Below are positions 48,731 to 60,712 of a stretch of 64,000 nucleotides of DNA, one piece after another. A model generated the notes under the pieces. It had not been told where the DNA came from, did not search any database, and was given only the letters and a program-made list of their open reading frames with translations. The translations under genes and the position numbers were made by a program. Position 1 is the first letter of the stretch. Each line of letters starts with the position of its first letter. The stretch comes from Cymodocea nodosa (Eukaryota; Streptophyta; Magnoliopsida; Alismatales; Cymodoceaceae), in NCBI GenBank assembly GCA_036874045.1, contig CM072335.1, forward strand, positions 22,947,501-23,011,500, read 5' to 3'.

Positions 48731-48965
48731 GCACTTGGCCTCGCCCCTTGCACCCTCGACACTCGCCCTCACCTGTGTCATGCGCTCGCTCTCTCACTTG
48801 CCCGTGCCCTCTCGCTTGCCTGCACCCTCGACACTTGCCTTCGCACTCGTCGACACCCTCGTGGTCGATGCTCGCCCTCATGTTTGCTGGTGGAAGGTAT
48901 GAACCCTCTTGCTCAACCTCACCCTCATGCTCACTTGTACCCTCGCGCAAGACGCTCGTCCTCAC
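48715..48965 (+). repeat. GC-rich degenerate minisatellite
   Basis: Short units built on ctcgccc, caccctcg and cacttgcc recur 12-15 times with no fixed spacing, in sharp contrast to the AT-rich element around them. The plus frame 48,613-48,984 and the minus frame 48,678-48,971 are both open because the unit contains no stop. I do not regard either as a gene. Confidence 0.55.
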
Positions 48966-49296
48966 CCTCACTAATGGAAGGTAATGCTAATGTTCACATG
49001 ATTGAAAGTCATTAATATCTAATATAAGCAAAATGACACAATGCAAAGATGAGTTAGATGTTTGCATATATCTTTCTAGCATCAATCTTGGTCTTTCTTG
49101 ACAAATTTGTATACATTCTTGGTGGAGACTCAATTCTAGACTTATAAAGATTACATTTTTAGCAAGCTAATGATTTATCTTGTTAAAGTATATTTATCTG
49201 TAGATAGATGTATATTGTGAATCCAATGTTTATGGTAATGTCCATTTCTATGTTATGGTGCATTTTATATTATGTTCATATATGTATTCTTAGGAA

Positions 49297-49800
49297 ATGG
49301 AAAATAAGAAAGGATGTGGAAGATCTTATTTTAGTTGGAGTGTTTAAGCAGATGAGATGATATTAAGAAAGGTGTACGATGTTATTAAGGAGGGTAATGG
49401 TAAAACTCCTGATAGAAAGATACAAGTTAATACTTGGCTAAAAGTAATCGACAATTACAATAAAGAAATAGGAGGTAACATCCAAAAGAAAAATATTAAT
49501 AATTGAATGAAAACATGGTGACAAATGTACAAGATTTATACCAAGATTGGTGAACAAAGTGATTGGAAATGGAACTACATTCATAGACATACTGATATCG
49601 CAAAAGAAGTTTGGGATGAATTTGTTATGGTTAGTTGAATTTTTTCAAATTTAAATTTAACATTTGATTAGCTTATAATTTGTACTAATTTTTTTTTTCT
49701 TAATAGATTCATCTAGAGTGTGCACGATACAAGGGTAAAGCATGTCCTATATATGGTCAACTTTAAATAATATTTAAAGAAAATCTTGCAACAAACTCAA
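49297..49800 (+). pseudogene. Myb/SANT-like accessory gene of the transposon, broken
   Basis: Reads from an ATG at 49,297. Exon 1 (to ~49,629, donor GTTAGT) has a Myb/SANT-like DNA-binding pattern (Myb_DNA-bind_3 type): KVYDVIKEGN, then a tryptophan in NTWLKVIDNYN, KK-NINN, KTW, DWKWNY and EVWDEFV. Exon 2 (after tcttaatag, ~49,707) reads IHLECARYKGK then PIYGQL and IIFKEN, the tail of the same family. Stops at 49,345-49,347, 49,504-49,506, 49,519-49,521 and one in exon 2 kill it. In plant PIF/Harbinger elements such a protein acts with the transposase; none is seen here. Confidence 0.7.
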
Positions 49801-50847
49801 CTAAAATAAGTACAATAAATCTAAAAGTAGATGTAAACTTGAATAAAGATATAAACAACCTTAATAATGTACCTATTACACAAAAAATTATGAAATTTGA
49901 GGTTGAATTTATAATTAACCTTTTATTATTTTAAATATGTAATATAACTAAAAAGTTATCAATTTCTGTAATTTTTAATTTATTTTATATAATGATATAT
50001 TTAATTAATTGATAAATAATATATAAACATTTAATTTAATAATATATTTATTTATTAATATAAATAATTGATTAATAAATTAATTACATTTTCACTAATT
50101 ATTTTAATTCGTTACTTAATTTTATTAAAAATCAATTCTGTTTAATTTTCTCTAATTCTATCATGACACCTAAATTTTAATTTCTGTCAAATTTCTAAAT
50201 ATACACAAACACTTAAATTTTAAATTATTTCCATCAAATTCTATAAAATTCAAATTCCCCAAATACACAAACAATCCCTAACTAGAAAACCTACCTTAAA
50301 TACAACATGCTCAAACATTCCTGCTATTATTTTACCAAGATTCCTGTTTTTATCTATAAGGCTTTTGTATGTACCAGTGGACTTTATAGTTAGTTGGACA
50401 TCGTGTATGTACCACTAATTATATTAATACAACCGCCACCATTATCAAAAAAGACACCATCATTGTCTAAATAAAAGATACTCCAACTGAGCATGAGAAT
50501 CTAGACAAAAGAATCGACTACGATAACTTACATCAAGTCAAGAGCCAGCTCCTAATTCCTAATTAGATGTGAATATAACACCGAACAATGAAACTGCCGT
50601 CAAGGACCCTACTACCACTACCAACCATGGAGCCTGGCTGCAGACAATGGCACGCCTTGCCGAATGGATATTTGCTCTTTGAGCTTGTACACAATGTATA
50701 TGTCAGTAACATGCTTGGCAGTAAAATAGCATGTATCGTCTCTTCCTTGACCTTTGGTGTTGCATTAGTGCTTGATATTAAATGCATGCAATTTAAATCA
50801 AAACATTCAAGATCCTCTGTACACAAGCTTTTGTTGGATAAAAATCG

Positions 50848-51798
50848 TTAAATATAAAACAACATGTTGGGGTATGCGAATATGATGGCTTCAATGATCT
50901 CATTCCTGCCCCGGCCTTCAGACTTGACTAGTTCTTGGTCCAGGTCGTCAAAGGACTGAGATCCCAAGCAGCGACCTGCAAGTAAAGAGAAAACATGAAG
51001 GAATAACTCGTTTTATTTCTTTTACAGAAAAGAAGTGTTTAAATTTATTGTACTCGCGAGTTGGGCATAATCGTTAATTTTGCAGAATACGGTTATGATA
51101 ATTCTGAGACCTTTTTGATATTGTTGATTTTCTACATAATTTTGAAACTAGGATTTTCTTCTTTCAAAGATTTCGTGAGGTGAAGGAAGACCAAATAGAC
51201 CATCCACTGCTGGTAATCCCAGGACTTCTCTGAATGGGGATTTCTACAAAGCATTCACTGCTAAAATCAAGTCTCTTTGCTTGTTGATGAGCCATGGAGA
51301 GTGTTCAAATATCACTAATGCCGCATGATGATGGAGACAAAAAGAAAACCTGGTTTACTTCAAAGGGTGGTACCAATCTTCTCCTACAACAAATTATGAA
51401 TTCTTGGTTCAAAGTCTATGTTGAACTGGAAACACGACCAAAAAACGTTCTCCATGGTGAAAGAATTTCGTTTCAATCCCAACATAACGTTGTTACTTAT
51501 AAATAAGATTCGCTTTCCTAGCAGCTCTTAAGTCTTAATAGTTAAAAAACATGATAGTTTCTTCTTCTTTTTTACAAGAGCATGATAGTTTCCTTGAGGA
51601 CGGTATTAAGACTGAGGAGACGTTTGTAAATTTACAGATAAAGCACAATTCGGGAAATAATTATCAAATTTCGAGAACAAAATGAATACTCATAATAATG
51701 TATTTCATCAACAAGAACATGAAGTTACCTTCTTGAGCCCATAGACAAAGACACGAGCCAGCTCCAGCTCCATCAATTTGTATAGAGCACAAATGGTA
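50848..51798 (-). other. Two orphan exon-like segments
   Basis: On the minus strand, 51,798-51,729 (acceptor tttttacag, donor AAG|GTAACT) and 50,975-50,848 (acceptor ttgcag) join in frame. The joined frame ends in SQSFDDLDQELVKSEGRGRN, then NEIIEAIIFAYPNM and a stop at 50,848. The composition is protein-like and both splice sites are good, but no upstream exon or ATG in that frame was found before the next gene. A different frame gives a 30-residue ORF starting MELELARVFVYGLKK at 51,773. Options: a 3' fragment of a lost gene, a small-ORF or non-coding transcript, or spliced 3' UTR exons of the neighbouring syntaxin-like gene. Family not recognised. Confidence 0.35.
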
Positions 51799-52664
51799 CT
51801 GTAAAAATGTTTAGAAATATTTATAGCTTGCGTGCATCCTTTGACATAAATATGAAGGAAATAACTTCCCAGATTGAGACTTTTGAATCTTTCTAATAAA
51901 CCAACTCATTAAGTGACAAAATAGGGGTACTGGAAAATTAAAGTAGAATTTGATATTGAACATTTAGCAGCTTAAGTACCATTAAGATTTAAGAACATAA
52001 CAAGTTACAAAAAAACTCATATGGTTATGTTCATCTACACTGCCTGTAAAGAAATTATCAATCTATGACGTAACTAACCAAAGGATTATAGTAAACATTC
52101 AAATACAAAAATGTGAAGTTCAAACATCTCAAACACAAAAACCAAGCATGACTAAAACTCTTAGCTTTATAACAGACAATGTCAACAACAGCGACCCATA
52201 TGTATATAGAATGATAAATACAGAATCTGCCATAAGACAAGTATTTCGCAATCTACAGGTTATTTCTGAAATTTTAAAACATGGAGAAAAGGCATACTGA
52301 ACTCTCTTTTTTGGTAATGATCATGCTGAAATGGAGAAGAAAAAATGTGTGTACACAAGTACACAACAACCAACAAGACCTACTTCTATGTTTATCATAT
52401 GCATAAAATGTGATGTAAAATGGAGAAGAAACAATTAGCAGAAAAGTTGGAATTTTCTTCGGGACATTTCAGAAAGCTAGAGACTTCATTTTCTAAGGTA
52501 AGACTGTACATTGCCTTGTGAGCCATCTATGATAAGAACCTTTTATCTAGGTTTCACTAGTTTAGACCAGAAAACCCTTTTATCAATGGAACTAGCATAC
52601 TCTCGTTCAAGAAACATACACACAAATGTAGCCTATCAATTTATTAAAACATTCAAGTGCAACA

Positions 52665-54689
52665 TTACAGCCAAGATTTTAACCTCCATTTTTCCTTAAA
52701 CAGAAAATTGTTCAGAAAACATATGAACATACCAAATAAAAAAAGAATAAGCATCAGTAACAAGGTTATTCTGAGAGATGGGCCAAAGCTGCTGAAGGCA
52801 TGACCCTGCTGCTTAAATACTCCAACACGTCCACAAAATTCTTGAATGCGAGAAACTTCTAGATTCTCTTTGTAGCACACATGTCTTTCATCTGAATCAT
52901 TTCTTCCCTGGAGAAAAACATTGAATATTTGAGATTGCAAAGGTATTCCACCAAGGAAAGAATGATCTATGTATATACACATGAGTGGAAGGTACATGGT
53001 ACACTTAACCTCAAGCTTCAGATAAAACTTCTCTAGGAAATTGTTTTAATTTTTATGTTTCAATTACATAATCTTACATGTTCAGATTTAGGGTCTCATT
53101 TTTATTTTTATGTTACAATTTACACATTTTACTTTTGGATTTCATTTGTCACATCACCATGTCAATGTCACATGTGATATGTCATTGTCATCATTGGTAA
53201 CCTAATCATTCACCGCAACATGGATCTCCCACCATGCATCAATGAGAAGATGATTTATGATGCCCTACAAGGAGAGATAGATGACCTTTAGGGGGCACGG
53301 AGTGCATCTATGATGCCCAAAAGGGGCATGAATGAGATCAAGTGACTAAAAAATAGAGAACCAAGAGATCAGATGGATAATTTAGCAAAGAAATATCTTG
53401 AACAATAAAAATGACATCCTATCAATGGAATCTCACCTGAGAAAACCAAGGGACTCTCTTCAGATCAAGATAACTTGATATCCCATTCTTTAGATGAAAA
53501 TTCTCTTCACTTTTTTCCTTTCGAAAACCATTTCTTGGCCACTTTAATTTTGCTGTCTTTCCAACATTTTTCATAAGTCTGCAAAATTTAGAGACATGAG
53601 ACGATGGTAGTGTTCTAGACTCGAAAGTCTTCTCCACATCTTCCTCGTCACCAATCATGATCTTCCAAGCACCAATATTCGGTGAACTCCATGTTCTACT
53701 TTGCTTATCAATCTTCACTCCTTTACCTAGAGACTTCCCAATGGTCTTCATAATTTCATTCTCTTCTGAGTGAGCAACATATCTTGAATCATCACTAACC
53801 GATGCAGTTTCAGTGAAATCTTTCGTCCATTCAGGTTGTGCAGGTCGTGTAGAGTAAGTACCAAGAACGGTGGGCTTATACCCTGACTCTTGCACTGTCC
53901 GTGGGTTAGAAGAAAGAAACATAGCCAGATCGTGCCGCTCCTTGTCATCTAATTGCACACATGGAAATGGTTGTTTTCCTTCTTTGATAAGTGAATCTAC
54001 CAAAGACTTCTCTACACGGACAATTTGACTTTGTATGGCGGCTACAAACTGCCCATGCCTGGCAATTCTACCATCATTTGTGGAACAATTCACATAACTT
54101 GCATTGACAGCCCTCTCAAACTCTTCCAACTAGCTCAACAGAAAACAAAACACATCAACAAGCAATTCAAAAGACAACCTTGACAAGCCTATCTGCAAAA
54201 ACCAAGCACGAGACACCACAAATTCACCTGCCATTTTGCGGTTCCCAGAGCAGTCTGGAGTTCCCTACGTAGTTCGTCTGATAAATCAGATTTGTTTACC
54301 TCAGCACGATCTCGCAACCACATCCTATATAAAGATTCCATCCTGAAAGAAGAAAACAAAGATCAACAAAGCTCAGGTTTTCAGAACCCTACCTTCTACC
54401 CATAAACAAACAACCAAAAAAAGGGTAACAAAACATTCCAAACGACAAAAAAAGAAGGAAACAAATAAAACAAGGTCAATCCTTGTACAAAAATCTCAAA
54501 TTTTGGGATCCACAACGCAAACAAACAAAAACCGAAAAATTCAATCAATCGCAAAATCAGACAATGGAAGAAGCAGAACAAAAGAAACTGAAGGGCATAC
54601 GTGTCGGCAGACTCCTGAACCTCCTCCGCAGCGGAAAAGAAGACATCTTTCTGCCACTGATCGAAAGCGCACGACGCCGCCACAGCCAT
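52665..54689 (-). CDS. Tail-anchored protein with Syntaxin-6 N-terminal domain
   Basis: Four exons on the minus strand: 54,689-54,601, 54,342-54,228, 54,129-53,437 and 52,907-52,665. All have GT-AG introns and join in frame to 379 residues. Residues about 8-105 form the helical Syntaxin-6 N-terminal domain (FDQWQKDVFFSAAEEVQESAD, split here as two runs; LRRELQTALGTAKWQLEEFE; later GQFVAAIQSQI-RVE). A variable hydrophilic middle follows. One membrane segment lies at about 346-369 with a short basic tail. There is no SNARE helix, so it belongs with the plant syntaxin/t-SNARE-like proteins such as Arabidopsis At2g18860 and At4g30240, whose function is unknown. A Golgi/endosomal tail-anchored location is inferred from the domain and anchor. 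Exon 3 starts with TTG (Leu) and is not an independent start. Confidence 0.88.
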
Positions 54690-54959
54690 GGAGGAGGAAA
54701 CCCCGAATCACCGAACCACAGCAGCGAGGACAGCAACAGGCACCGTGTTCCCGAGAAAGAGCACTGGGGGAACACGAGCCTGGGGGTGGCAGGAACGCCA
54801 ACAGATCAAAGTTAGGGCAAGGTGGGAACTTGGAAGAAGGGGAGAACGGAACGTGAAGGGGAAAAGATGTCTTTTTTTATTCTCTCTTCTTTCCTGTGCT
54901 TCGTTTGCAGCGTTTTTTTTCGGCGGTGGAGTCGGCCGGTGGGAGAATGGAATCTAATT

Positions 54960-57900
54960 CATGCGCCAGCTGGACCGCCAACCGAACCGCTGGGGCCCAC
55001 AACATGACCCATCGGGTGGTATTTTTTTACTTTTTTTTTCAAATCCAATCGGGTGGTCTGTCCTCTGTCGTTGTGCATATTCCATGCCCATGCAATCAAT
55101 CTTTCGTGAAATTACAAGTATACCATTGGACCCGGCTACAAGGTAACCATCTACGTAAAGCTTTGAAAAGTCAACGTTAAAATTCTAACCATCAGAAGAA
55201 GGTAAAGTTATCGTCAACGTAAATCTTTGAATATTCTGTCATATTCATTTTATAATATCCTGAAAAAATTAAATGATTTTCAAGTTTAAATTCGAGAGGA
55301 GAGAGGAACAGTGTTAGAAGTTACAGAAAGTTGAGCACTAAGTTTAAACTTTTTTCTAAGGGATTACCATCAATATAACGTAAAGATTTAACTGTTTATG
55401 ACACTTAATCTGTTTGACTTATATAATTTAAATTCAATCCTAATCTACTTCTCAAATCATTTGAAAAAGTAGATTCAAGGAACATCATTCATTTTAATTA
55501 CCACCCAGAACAATTAATCAATCTAAGAAAAGTCGATTATAAACCTCTTTACACAGAGACTTAAATCTGTTAACCAAAGACATTTGAACGATACAGTGAA
55601 CTGTAAGTTACATATTTAAATATCTTAAAAAGAAAAAAATGTCTCAAAATCTTCTTCAGTTTAAAAAAAAAAACACAAATTGTGTTTCTTTTTATTTGTA
55701 TTTGAATTTGAATTATATGTATTATACATCATCTACTTTTGATAGTGTTATATGTGTTGTTACATACTCTTTTTCGGTGTTTTACAATTAAGTGCTTGTA
55801 GATGGAGTGGCATTTCTTTTGTAGAGAGCATCTTGCCTTTGGCGGTCCGGTTCCAAGATAAATTAATTGCTGAGTATATATATATATATATATATATGTG
55901 ATGGGAGAAGGTATTAGTTCCTTAAATCGCTAGCCATCCATGTTTAGTAATTAATATTCTACGTAAGTAATGCATTCCTTTACAAACGTTTGATGTTTCA
56001 ACGCAACCGCAGCACATGTTTGACTTCCATGCATGGGATACTCCTTTTCTACGATGGAACCTGACGTGGACTACCATATGATCTTTCTTTTCACCGTTAA
56101 TTATATTTCACCGGTCAGTGTTTTACCGTTGCCATGATTGTACTTTGTTATTTGTTATGGTCATGTACTCATTATCTTAACTCATATATTACGTTAACAT
56201 TTTTTCCTTGTATTCGTTACCATGTAATCATTGTCAACATACAAACTCTTTCACTTTTTAACTGATTTTAAAATAAAATTTTAATATGACATCAAGGTTA
56301 ATTTACGTACATCTATTTGTAGACATTTCTAAGTATATAAATAAACTACAAATGAGAAAAATATTAAAATAATCTCACATGAATAAAAATAACTATTTTT
56401 TAAATGTAATATTTTTTTACTTATTATTAATTGATTTTAAATTAAAATTTTAATATAAGTTTGTTGAAATGGTCAACCATTGCCGATGTAGTGGCTCTTA
56501 GATTACCAATGTGTGTTCCCACGGGTATATTTTTTTTTAGACAATTGTGTGGTCACCACTCTTTGGTGCTTATTTAACTATGAAAACGTTGGAAAAGAAA
56601 ATGATGAAAAATTTTAAAAAAAAAATTGTCATTTTCTGAATGTTTGTGTATCAAATGAGTTTCTAAAATATTCTATCATTTTCCTTTAATATATAAGAAA
56701 AATTTTCTTTCGTTTTCCAACATTCTGATAAAAATGAAGGAATAGAAAAAGAGAATTATCACAAAATATATTAACAACATATAGTTTTGATATAAAAATT
56801 ATTTATGTTCTTAATGGATAAGAATTGATATTATGAAAAATATGTAGAACAATAAAAATGTATTAAATGTATTTTATGTTGTAGTTATTGTTACAAATAA
56901 CTCTATCTTATATTATCTATGACAAATTTTGTTATTTTCTATCTTGTAAACAAATACAAAAAAAATTAATTTATCAATTTTAACATTTTTTTATTTTGTG
57001 AATAAACATATTATTTTACATTGTATGATTTTTTATCATTTTCTGTTTTGTACACAAACACACATATTTCAAAGTCTATCATTTTATGTTATGTGGACAA
57101 ATACTTTAATTTTTTACTAAATTTTCGTTACCTTCTATCATTTTCTATAATATTACATCATTTTTTTTTTACCATTTTTCAAGTGTACAAACACCTCTTA
57201 AAAGTTTTTTCCTCTTAATTTATATCAAACTCATAGTAAAAGTTTGCGACTAAAGGAAATAGGTGAAAAGGAAATAATTAGAAATAATTTTTCTTTATTT
57301 TCTATGTTTGTGTAGGTAAAGATTAGAAATAATAATTTTTCATCGTCTCTCATATATAAATTGGACATCTTATTCATTTCTCATCCTTTCTCCTTTGAAA
57401 TACCAAGAAAACATGCGTAAGACCCTTGCCCCATCAACTACAACCCTTGCAACCTTCGCTCACAAGATCTGTCCATTTTGCACGTTGCTCATCTATTGGT
57501 TCTACACGTCGCTTGCTTATCAATTTTGCACATCACTTGCCCATTAGTTCTCAATGCATTGATTTTCTTGGTCTTGGTTGTTACTTGTTATTGATCAGCG
57601 ACATGCTCCAACTCTCTCTTTTATTCTAATTCTCAAGGATTATACATTTGACTTTTAGGTTAGATTTGTAGAACATCAAGCAATCGTTTGGTGATTGGAA
57701 TGGTTGGAAGAAGAACTGTTTGAATTACCTTTACCGTTCATTTATGTAAATTTGCAAAGTCATTGATCTCCTATGCTATCATGTTGTGGCTTGAATGAAT
57801 ATGCCGAGAAGTCCCAAGAGTGATCGGCAAACCAATAGAACACCATAGCAACCTGTTTTGCGTTCTCCTTTGCTGACGTTTCCAACGAGCTAGCTCTGTA

Positions 57901-60050
57901 ACTTCAAAATATGTATAGATTCGAAACATGAAATGGTAGAAAATTGCAAACACAGAGAAATAACATTTACGTTGAGAAATCATAAGCACAAAAGACATCA
58001 ACTTGATCATGAATATTTCTAAAGATTCTAACGCTGATGTGGGAGAAGATGCACAAATCAGTGTACTTGTATTTAACCTATAAACTATGCATGTTAATGA
58101 ACTGCTAGAAGCATTCGATTTTTGAATGTGCAGGATCATCATATCAAGAAAGGACACTGAAACAAACATCTAATAAGATAAGCCAAACTAGTAATTAATT
58201 ATTTCATCCAAAAATGAATGGATAATATGTATCAGCCATGTTCACGTTCAAATGAAGTTATTTAGAAATGCTATAAAAAGATACATATTTTTTACTTTAC
58301 AACTTCATAAGAAAAACAAATAAAGTAGATTTCCTTGAAGATCTTGTAGGTAAATTAATTTAATTTGATAATGATGAAGCTCTTCAAGTCCCTATCGTTA
58401 TTGAAGAAGAGAAAGAAATATGTATTAGTAATATGTTAAGTGTTAAATAGAAAAGAAGAGCAACAGACAAAATGTATACGTAAAGAAATTATGTCATCTA
58501 AGTGACATAAATGTAATATGTAGTTGAACAATGTTGTTAGAATTTTGTACTATTTATCAATATGTTATGTTTATCTTTTATGAAATCTCTTTAAAAAAAT
58601 GTAGAATTTTATTTTTTCTACAATTTATTTAGAAAATTTTGATTTTAAAATAATCTACTTGAAATATTAAAATTTTCCATGTGATTTAATGTTAATCGTA
58701 TTAATTAAGATCTAAATAGAAGTAATATATTTTTATTTCTTATCAATTTTAATAACTATACAAACACCTCCACTTCAATTCCTCACTGTTTCTTTTGCAC
58801 AAATACTATTGTAGAAATATTATTTCTTATAATTTCTATTTTCCATTATTTCGAAACTTTTTGATCATTTCATTTCTCTCCATTTCTAGGATATAAATAA
58901 GTCTAACCATTTCTATAATCATAAATTCACTGTTATTCAACAAAACCCTTAAGTTCTAACCACAAGTGCTTAAGCTTATGGACTCGGCATTAACCTAGCA
59001 TAATCTCTAGCTACTTCTTGTCTCTTCTTGCTTTTCTTACCTTTTTCCCTTGATTGACCTACCCCTCTTTCCTTTCCTGTAAAAAAAAATATATATATTT
59101 ATATAACGTTCGCTACTTTGAGATACATGTTCATAATCAGTGTCTTACCTCATTTTTCCTTTCCAATCTAAGCTGCATAAAGTCAACTGGAGATCTAACG
59201 ACTGATGGTTCCGGGACATGCTCCAGAGTAGTATGTATGTTTCATAATGAACTTTATTAATTGACGTTTATATTAATTATTGCCACGGTTAACTGCGCCG
59301 AAGCATCGTAGGAACGCCCACGGTTGCTGCCTTTTTTTTTGTCGTTAATGATCGATGATATCATAAATGCGAAAGTTAAATCGATATACGTCTGACCAGA
59401 CCATTCTTTATTTGGTCTCAAAATCAAACATCTCCCGCCCACGTTTCCTTTTCTTAATTTTGAATGAGTTATAATTCGAATATCAATAAACGCCCGTAAA
59501 AATAGAAAGAAAAAAAAAAAAAAAAAAAAACTCCTATTCTTGTCATGTATGGCCTTAACAACCAATATTTATACGTCATTGTCATTATAGGGTACATGAA
59601 AAAAGAGAGATAATAATCTCAAGAACCCTGGATTGAAAAGTAATATGTAGTATTTTTAACAATTCATAAACGTAATTGATTTGAAAGGAAATAATCTCAT
59701 ATTGCTAATCGTCGTTAATTATTTGGTCTCAAAGTTTATTGTCTATGTAATATCCAAAAAGTTATAATGTTTTCAAGAATTTAATGTAATTTATTTTAAG
59801 AGTAGTTTTTTTCTGTAATTGTCTGCGGCAACTGATTCACGGAAGAGATGAAGTTGGGTGAACTTTGAAGAAGAAAAAAATAAATTTCAATCGCTTAGTT
59901 ATTGACACAAAATTCCCTATGAAAGGCCGTACGTCTCTATTTTTGCCGATTTTATTTTAGTTGGTTTGCCGCGTTTTCCAGACGCGGTTCGATTTCCGTC
60001 CACGATTTCGTTGCGGCATTGGTTTGACTAATTAATCATATATCACCCTC
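54960..60050. other. AT-rich intergenic DNA
   Basis: (TA)n at 55,877-55,897; poly(A/T) tracts; AT-rich blocks at 56,580-57,200 and 57,240-58,930 whose edges carry gtttgtgta and tacaaacacct words in opposite orientations, suggestive of decayed TIR elements but not proven. Poly(A) of about 20 at 59,511-59,530. The minus frame 57,771-58,169 (132 codons) is unassigned. Confidence 0.45.
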
Positions 60051-60061
60051 TCAGTCTCTGA

Positions 60062-60080
60062 TAAATAAATATATATATGC
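60062..60080 (+). promoter_or_regulatory. TATA box of the DUF761 gene
   Basis: The string aataaatatatatatgcg lies about 130 bp before the start codon, leaving a 5' leader of roughly 100 bp. The start of transcription near 60,100 is inferred. Confidence 0.45.
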
Positions 60081-60205
60081 GATAGCCACGAACGGCCTTC
60101 AATTATTTCAATCACTTCCATCTTCGAGGTCTGAGGTCCGAATCCCCTTCCAGCAGAAGGAGCAAAGGTCTGTTCTCCGGCGAGATTTAAGTACCCTTCT
60201 TTCAT

Positions 60206-60712
60206 ATGTTGACGTCGTTGAGGCGCCTCCGGAAGGCAGTGAGGAAGGTGAGGTTCCTGCTCTCCTTCAACATCCACAAGTTCCTCCTCCGCTCCTCCTC
60301 CCGCTCCGCCAACAACCGCATCGGCTTCAAGGAATACCACAGCCCCGGCCTTCTCGATGCCGTCTCCGTCGCCGATACCGGCAGCGAGTTTGACGTCTTC
60401 TTCGACGCTCTCACGCCGGAGCACCTGGCCGTCGCCACTCCAATCCAGCAGTCACCCTCGCCGGTCATTTCAAGAACAATAAGCTCCACATGGAGTGCCA
60501 TAGACAGGTCCGTCGCGAGAACGACGCCGACGCTCGCCCTGCCGTCTCGCTTGTCGTCCTCCTCCACCGGCTCCTCGTCGGGAGACGTGGACGCGAGGGC
60601 GGAGGAGTTCATCAACAGGTTCCGCGCGAGGCTGCGGATGGAGAGGCAGGAGTCGTTGGAGCTCCGGTACGCCTCGTCGAATCGGCCCTCGTCGGAGGTG
60701 ACTCTTGCCTGA
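60206..60712 (+). CDS. DUF761 (cotton-fibre-expressed) family protein
   Basis: One exon, 168 residues. The C-terminus carries the DUF761 motif DVDARAEEFINRFRARLRME (127-146) followed by RQESLELRY, the diagnostic end of this plant family. The N-terminus is basic and amphipathic (MLTSLRRLRKAVRKVRFLL) and could be a membrane- or organelle-directed segment. The middle is serine-rich and probably disordered. Members have been linked to growth and defence signalling, but no biochemical function is established. Length and single-exon form fit small family members. GC-rich coding DNA makes the other frames open as well; the plus frame is chosen on the motif and on a good ATG. Confidence 0.87.
   Translation: MLTSLRRLRKAVRKVRFLLSFNIHKFLLRSSSRSANNRIGFKEYHSPGLLDAVSVADTGSEFDVFFDALTPEHLAVATPIQQSPSPVISRTISSTWSAIDRSVARTTPTLALPSRLSSSSTGSSSGDVDARAEEFINRFRARLRMERQESLELRYASSNRPSSEVTLA

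Larger units (their letters stand above)
47443..50278. mobile_element. TIR transposon, PIF/Harbinger-like, compound
   Basis: The two ends form a terminal inverted repeat of roughly 400 bp: 47,443-~47,860 matches the reverse complement of ~49,905-50,278. Left end TGGTATGTTTGT pairs with GGGATTGTTTGT. Both ends abut TAA (47,440-47,442 and 50,279-50,281), the 3-bp target duplication usual for PIF/Harbinger. The interior holds a decayed Myb/SANT-like gene, the accessory ORF of this superfamily, but no recognisable DDE transposase. It also holds a second pair of inverted arms and a GC-rich minisatellite. Confidence 0.75.

Noticed and set aside
54503..55180. Plus-strand frames over the first exon of the syntaxin-like gene
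   Set aside because: They overlap a well-supported minus-strand exon and have no recognisable motif.
56571..58930. Possible decayed TIR elements with gtttgtgta / tacaaacacct ends
   Set aside because: I could not match ends over more than a few words or find target duplications, so no element is claimed.
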